Assembly: GCA_017483465.1 (NCBI GenBank)
Contig: JAFUWN010000076.1
Location: 110,345-174,344 of the forward strand
Source: Oscillospiraceae bacterium
Lineage (GTDB): Bacteria; Bacillota; Clostridia; Oscillospirales; Ruminococcaceae
Direction: 5' to 3'
Length of the DNA stretch: 64,000 nucleotides
Part shown: positions 62,401-64,000 of the stretch, in pieces
How positions within the stretch are numbered: the stretch's first letter is position 1
How the letters are laid out: each line of letters begins with the position of its first letter
Translations under genes and position numbers: made by a program
Notes under the pieces: generated by a model
What the model saw: only the letters and a program-made list of their open reading frames with translations
What the model was told of the DNA's origin: nothing
The model's database searches: none

Positions 62401-62981
62401 TTGCCGTCAGCGGTGCATCCGCTCCGAGCAGTGCAGCAATGGCCGCAAGCAACAGCATTATTCCATGGGAACTTGTCAACCCCAATGATGCCACCGCTTT
62501 CGGTGAAAAAGGCAATCCGCATCAGGAAGCCGCAGAATTCAGATTCGTTTCGATTGCCGATGCCGGAGACCCTGTAAAGGCCAAACTGCTCAATCAGGCA
62601 CAGCTGAAAAATATCCAGAGTTATTATGCCGATCCTGAACAGTGTACGGAAGACCTGAGAAGATATTTCGATGAAGAAATTTACGGCAAGCTGATGAATA
62701 ATCAGGATGCCATTCAGGATGTCATTGAAATGGTCGTGATCGGTTTCATGGACAAGGCTTCTCCTGCCTTACAGCAGGCCGCAAGAAATGAAATCCTTCA
62801 CGGTGTGGCAAACAACAGCTTCTACCGGGCAACCAATGCCAGCATTTATCCGGAAATGATGAAAAATGCTGTTTTCATGTTTGCTGTCAGCGAACTGTTT
62901 TCCCAGTTCCACAGGAAACTCCGTACTGATCATACGATTCAGAATCTGGATGATATTCCCGGCTATGAATTCGGCGGATAA
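59451..62981 (+). CDS. Giant protein with Hsp70/actin-type ATPase motifs, 1176 aa
   Basis: The three nucleotide-binding signatures of the actin/Hsp70/sugar-kinase fold occur in the right order. They are phosphate-1 YVDFGSSSSCMKF (D538), phosphate-2 NIDIGDGTTDMAAI (D751) and the adenosine motif FYGGSAKGID (G917-G918). The first 520 residues form an additional N-terminal region of unknown fold. About 215 residues separate phosphate-1 and -2, longer than in actin. There is no signal or membrane segment. The ATG at 59451 lies 5 bp after GAAGGTGG. The GTG at 59442 would start inside that site. Likely a cytoplasmic ATPase, possibly filament-forming or chaperone-like, acting with the flanking putative tubulin-like proteins. 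Confidence 0.82.
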   Translation: MPIIANINTMGTAPDRFMKIANNNVQYVQFLNTVFQNGIDTGGSDHFMSSFSDIDNIANMYANGMPVPTVIGKIQQSPNVYRWLLAVMCAFIYGYDDQNALGVENVPFEQVQPTGAVVPIPNRSFLNIWKHKFDVPGGNDNDDPALPNQADNQHGVNLITFRTGHDYPDVLGCFSRRYFVIPLKEHNLTTYNPTKWKVKYNDLCSTAPTSLAEINSQLNIRQKVLLKLSANAIGAMVGVSQPLQLVQAVINHCISTDGIVLNGLAVPSIGKVCGIDFYKIQDTIDLDYLLSDRLFLGVENGSYHALYPMTDNLISGLVSGICSVQDMQLHVVPDAANPSTISSADITFNYSSEFVFVPNPLSGLTTVFKIPYAVPQKKEYPLSRIRCITGMHTLCMYPNLPVNYEDRCTQYTYLSCDESVIMRQPLPGIDSVNLETGVFMGVIDNTGVRKVIIDRKSDAPKNTVINNMTCNIYTKAAVKPEHFIEVCDQLASSCGYLLNMQLNNGQNIPALLTDGIPVQITFNAPQANTIEDMYAYVDFGSSSSCMKFKFGTSGNLSSTIVNDQCTLRMLLLDYAEADFTMLYRFILNHPAENTFVNFPSVSSVYNSTLGAEGDYYIYHTSFMPIVQTLSDYATANVDTNVSNKTQLAVPAGAAEVSPNIIINNLCYIIACNAVAKGCTTAYIVPSIPSKEYLGSLSSIWDSAIVNMQNVFPSLQMKNVLHTKDYRYLYESVAISNGIVGIAPNTLQVNIDIGDGTTDMAAIIVNSMSIRNICGYSSIEYAGKNLIKTVIKDIMNNAAKSTAEAVFKGRMGYGSSAFSPLSGHTAVERDTKATDLLNDFFDNETLRKKPRKTWENRVLDLLAASNMDAGIDQKIAANFTTRYLVMMPVIKDFIKTSIKIAGEHFVPGVTSIRIHFYGGSAKGIDLLDVIDGRYVNTRKLIETYFQKELQPNTTVDVPQGNAKHTLLDGLNALDITPLGNNQFQLAVSGASAPSSAAMAASNSIIPWELVNPNDATAFGEKGNPHQEAAEFRFVSIADAGDPVKAKLLNQAQLKNIQSYYADPEQCTEDLRRYFDEEIYGKLMNNQDAIQDVIEMVVIGFMDKASPALQQAARNEILHGVANNSFYRATNASIYPEMMKNAVFMFAVSELFSQFHRKLRTDHTIQNLDDIPGYEFGG

Positions 62982-62999
62982 GAGACAGATACCACAGCA

Positions 63000-63026
63000 G
63001 CGGCCGTTCCTGTGCGGGACTGCCGC
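63000..63026 (+). other. Intercistronic hairpin
   Basis: GCGGC C GTTCC / GGGAC T GCCGC with a TGTGC loop (one mismatch, one G-T pair) in the 71-bp gap. No T-run follows, so an mRNA processing or stability element is more likely than termination. Confidence 0.4.
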
Positions 63027-63052
63027 CTGCTGATGACTCCGGAGGTAAAACT

Positions 63053-63766
63053 ATGTTAAAAACGCTTGTGATCATTCTGATTTCCCTGCTTGCCGGTGCC
63101 GGCATCGGAGCATTGCTGTGCAGTATTCTGAACCGTCCGAAACCGGGGGAACAGGACGATACTGCCGTCAGCCGCTCTGTCGAAGAAATGCAGAAGACAC
63201 TGGATTCCATTGAAAAAATTCTTGCTCAGAAACCGGCCGATGCAGAGAAAATTCAGGAACAGCTTCAGGAAATGTCAGCCGCTGCCGAACAGTACGGAAA
63301 TCAGATCGATGCCGTTTCTGAAAGACTGCGTGTGCTTTCCGAAACATTTACCCGCCAGGCGGCTGCCCGGAATGCAGCGGCTGCTGTTTCTCAGAGCAGT
63401 CCTGCGGCGGTGCCGGAGGCTTCGCCCCGTCCGGCTCCCGTGATCAGACAGGAAGAAAAAATGGAAGATATCTTTGAAGAAGTAGCACGGCTCAGAAAAG
63501 CCTATAACCCGAATCTTCCCTCGCCGTTCCGGACATACAATGCAGGCAACCGGTGCATGGACGGCTCTACAGACCCCAGAGCGGCATTTATTATGCGGCC
63601 GGACGGTGTCACAGTCCTGCCGAATCAGGTACAGCCTTTCAGTTCTGTCATGCTGATTAAAGATGTCTATACCAGTCAGAAAGGCTTTATTGACAAGAGC
63701 TGTATGCTCCGGACATGCCAGATCGATGCAATGGGGAATATTACCGCAAAGGGCGAAATCAGATAA
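63053..63766 (+). CDS. Membrane-anchored coiled-coil protein, 237 aa
   Basis: N-terminal membrane segment (about 4-26, LVIILISLLAGAGIGALLCSIL), then a coiled coil (about 40-105, RSVEEMQKTLDSIEKIL...ERLRVLSETF). An Ala/Pro-rich spacer follows (108-132). A conserved-looking C-terminal domain has NPNLPSPFRTYNAGNRCMDGSTDPRAAFIMRPDGVTVLPNQVQPFSS. The likely role is to tether the neighbouring ATPase and putative tubulin-like proteins to the membrane. CGGAGG lies 7 bp before the ATG. Confidence 0.8.
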   Translation: MLKTLVIILISLLAGAGIGALLCSILNRPKPGEQDDTAVSRSVEEMQKTLDSIEKILAQKPADAEKIQEQLQEMSAAAEQYGNQIDAVSERLRVLSETFTRQAAARNAAAAVSQSSPAAVPEASPRPAPVIRQEEKMEDIFEEVARLRKAYNPNLPSPFRTYNAGNRCMDGSTDPRAAFIMRPDGVTVLPNQVQPFSSVMLIKDVYTSQKGFIDKSCMLRTCQIDAMGNITAKGEIR

Positions 63767-63793
63767 CAGCTATCATGACAGGAAGTGTGCAGA

Positions 63794-64000
63794 ATGGATT
63801 TTTATTTGAATGCATGGGGCGGAGAAGGGTATCTTTCTTCTGCGGCTCTGACCGTGCTCGGCCTGATGGGAATGCTGGACAGCATTCCCGGAAAGATTCA
63901 TGTCCGGGTGCTGGATTTTGCAGAAGATTCGCCCGATGACAGACGCAGGAAAAGACTTGCAGCGGCATATCTGAAATATTATCAGACAGTATTCGGAAAA
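63794..64000 (+). CDS. Paralog of the putative tubulin-like protein, 5' part only
   Basis: 69 codons remain open at the window edge. MDFYLNAWGGEGYLSSAALTVLGLMGMLD followed by VRVLDFAEDSPDDRRRKRL lines up with the N-terminus of the 57566 protein, keeping the Gly loop, the LDFA strand and the SPDD motif. The ATG at 63794 is 27 bp after the previous stop; the upstream CAGGAAG may be its ribosome site. Same operon as the ATPase gene. Confidence 0.75.
   Translation, partial: MDFYLNAWGGEGYLSSAALTVLGLMGMLDSIPGKIHVRVLDFAEDSPDDRRRKRLAAAYLKYYQTVFGK

Overview
The window looks like the chromosome of a gut or rumen cellulolytic clostridium, most likely a Ruminococcus-type organism. The evidence is a secreted GH9 cellulase with a Thr-rich linker and a type I dockerin, GH95 and GH26 glycosidases, a rubrerythrin of strict anaerobes, and Gram-positive style AGGAGG ribosome sites with TTGACA/TATAAT promoters. 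No tRNA, rRNA, CRISPR array, integrase or transposase was seen, and no stretch over 300 bases lacks a gene.

Left part (1-15.4 kb). A minus-strand rubrerythrin (cut by the edge) is followed by an unrecognised plus-strand gene and a GH95-GH26 glycosidase pair. A convergent five-gene minus-strand operon (11136 down to 6015) encodes a long low-complexity scaffold-like protein, a small protein sharing its C-terminal motif, a TPR protein, an AIM24-family protein and a zinc-ribbon protein. Then come a flavin reductase, a one-TM protein and the dockerin-bearing GH9 cellulase.

Centre (15.4-46.5 kb). This is the most remarkable part: a 31-kb plus-strand locus holding the five components of the E. coli yehL/yehM/yehP/yehQ/molR type set. 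They are a MoxR AAA+ ATPase, a DUF5682 protein, a VWA protein, a SWIM zinc-finger protein and a DUF4132 protein. Interleaved between them are 23 paralogous BspA-type leucine-rich repeat (LRR_5) genes. None of the LRR proteins has a signal peptide, nearly all share a C-terminal helical region ending in a YK...LKL tail, and nine in a row overlap by ATGA with the ribosome site written into the tail codons. A 38-bp promoter-region element is almost duplicated before the first LRR gene and before the DUF4132 gene. I infer an intracellular, AAA+/VWA-driven machine with a diversified set of LRR recognition or adaptor subunits; its function is unknown.

Right part (46.5-64 kb). A lipoprotein precedes an unusual regulator (periplasmic-binding-like domain, degenerate GGDEF, AraC HTH), an orphan TRAP-type binding lipoprotein and a membrane diguanylate cyclase, which together resemble a solute-sensing module. 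A DUF3160 lipoprotein, an anchored protein and another lipoprotein follow. The window ends in a second candidate novel cluster: a four-TM protein, a putative tubulin-like GTPase, a 1176-residue protein with Hsp70/actin-fold ATPase motifs, a membrane-anchored coiled-coil protein, and the start of a paralog of the putative tubulin-like protein.
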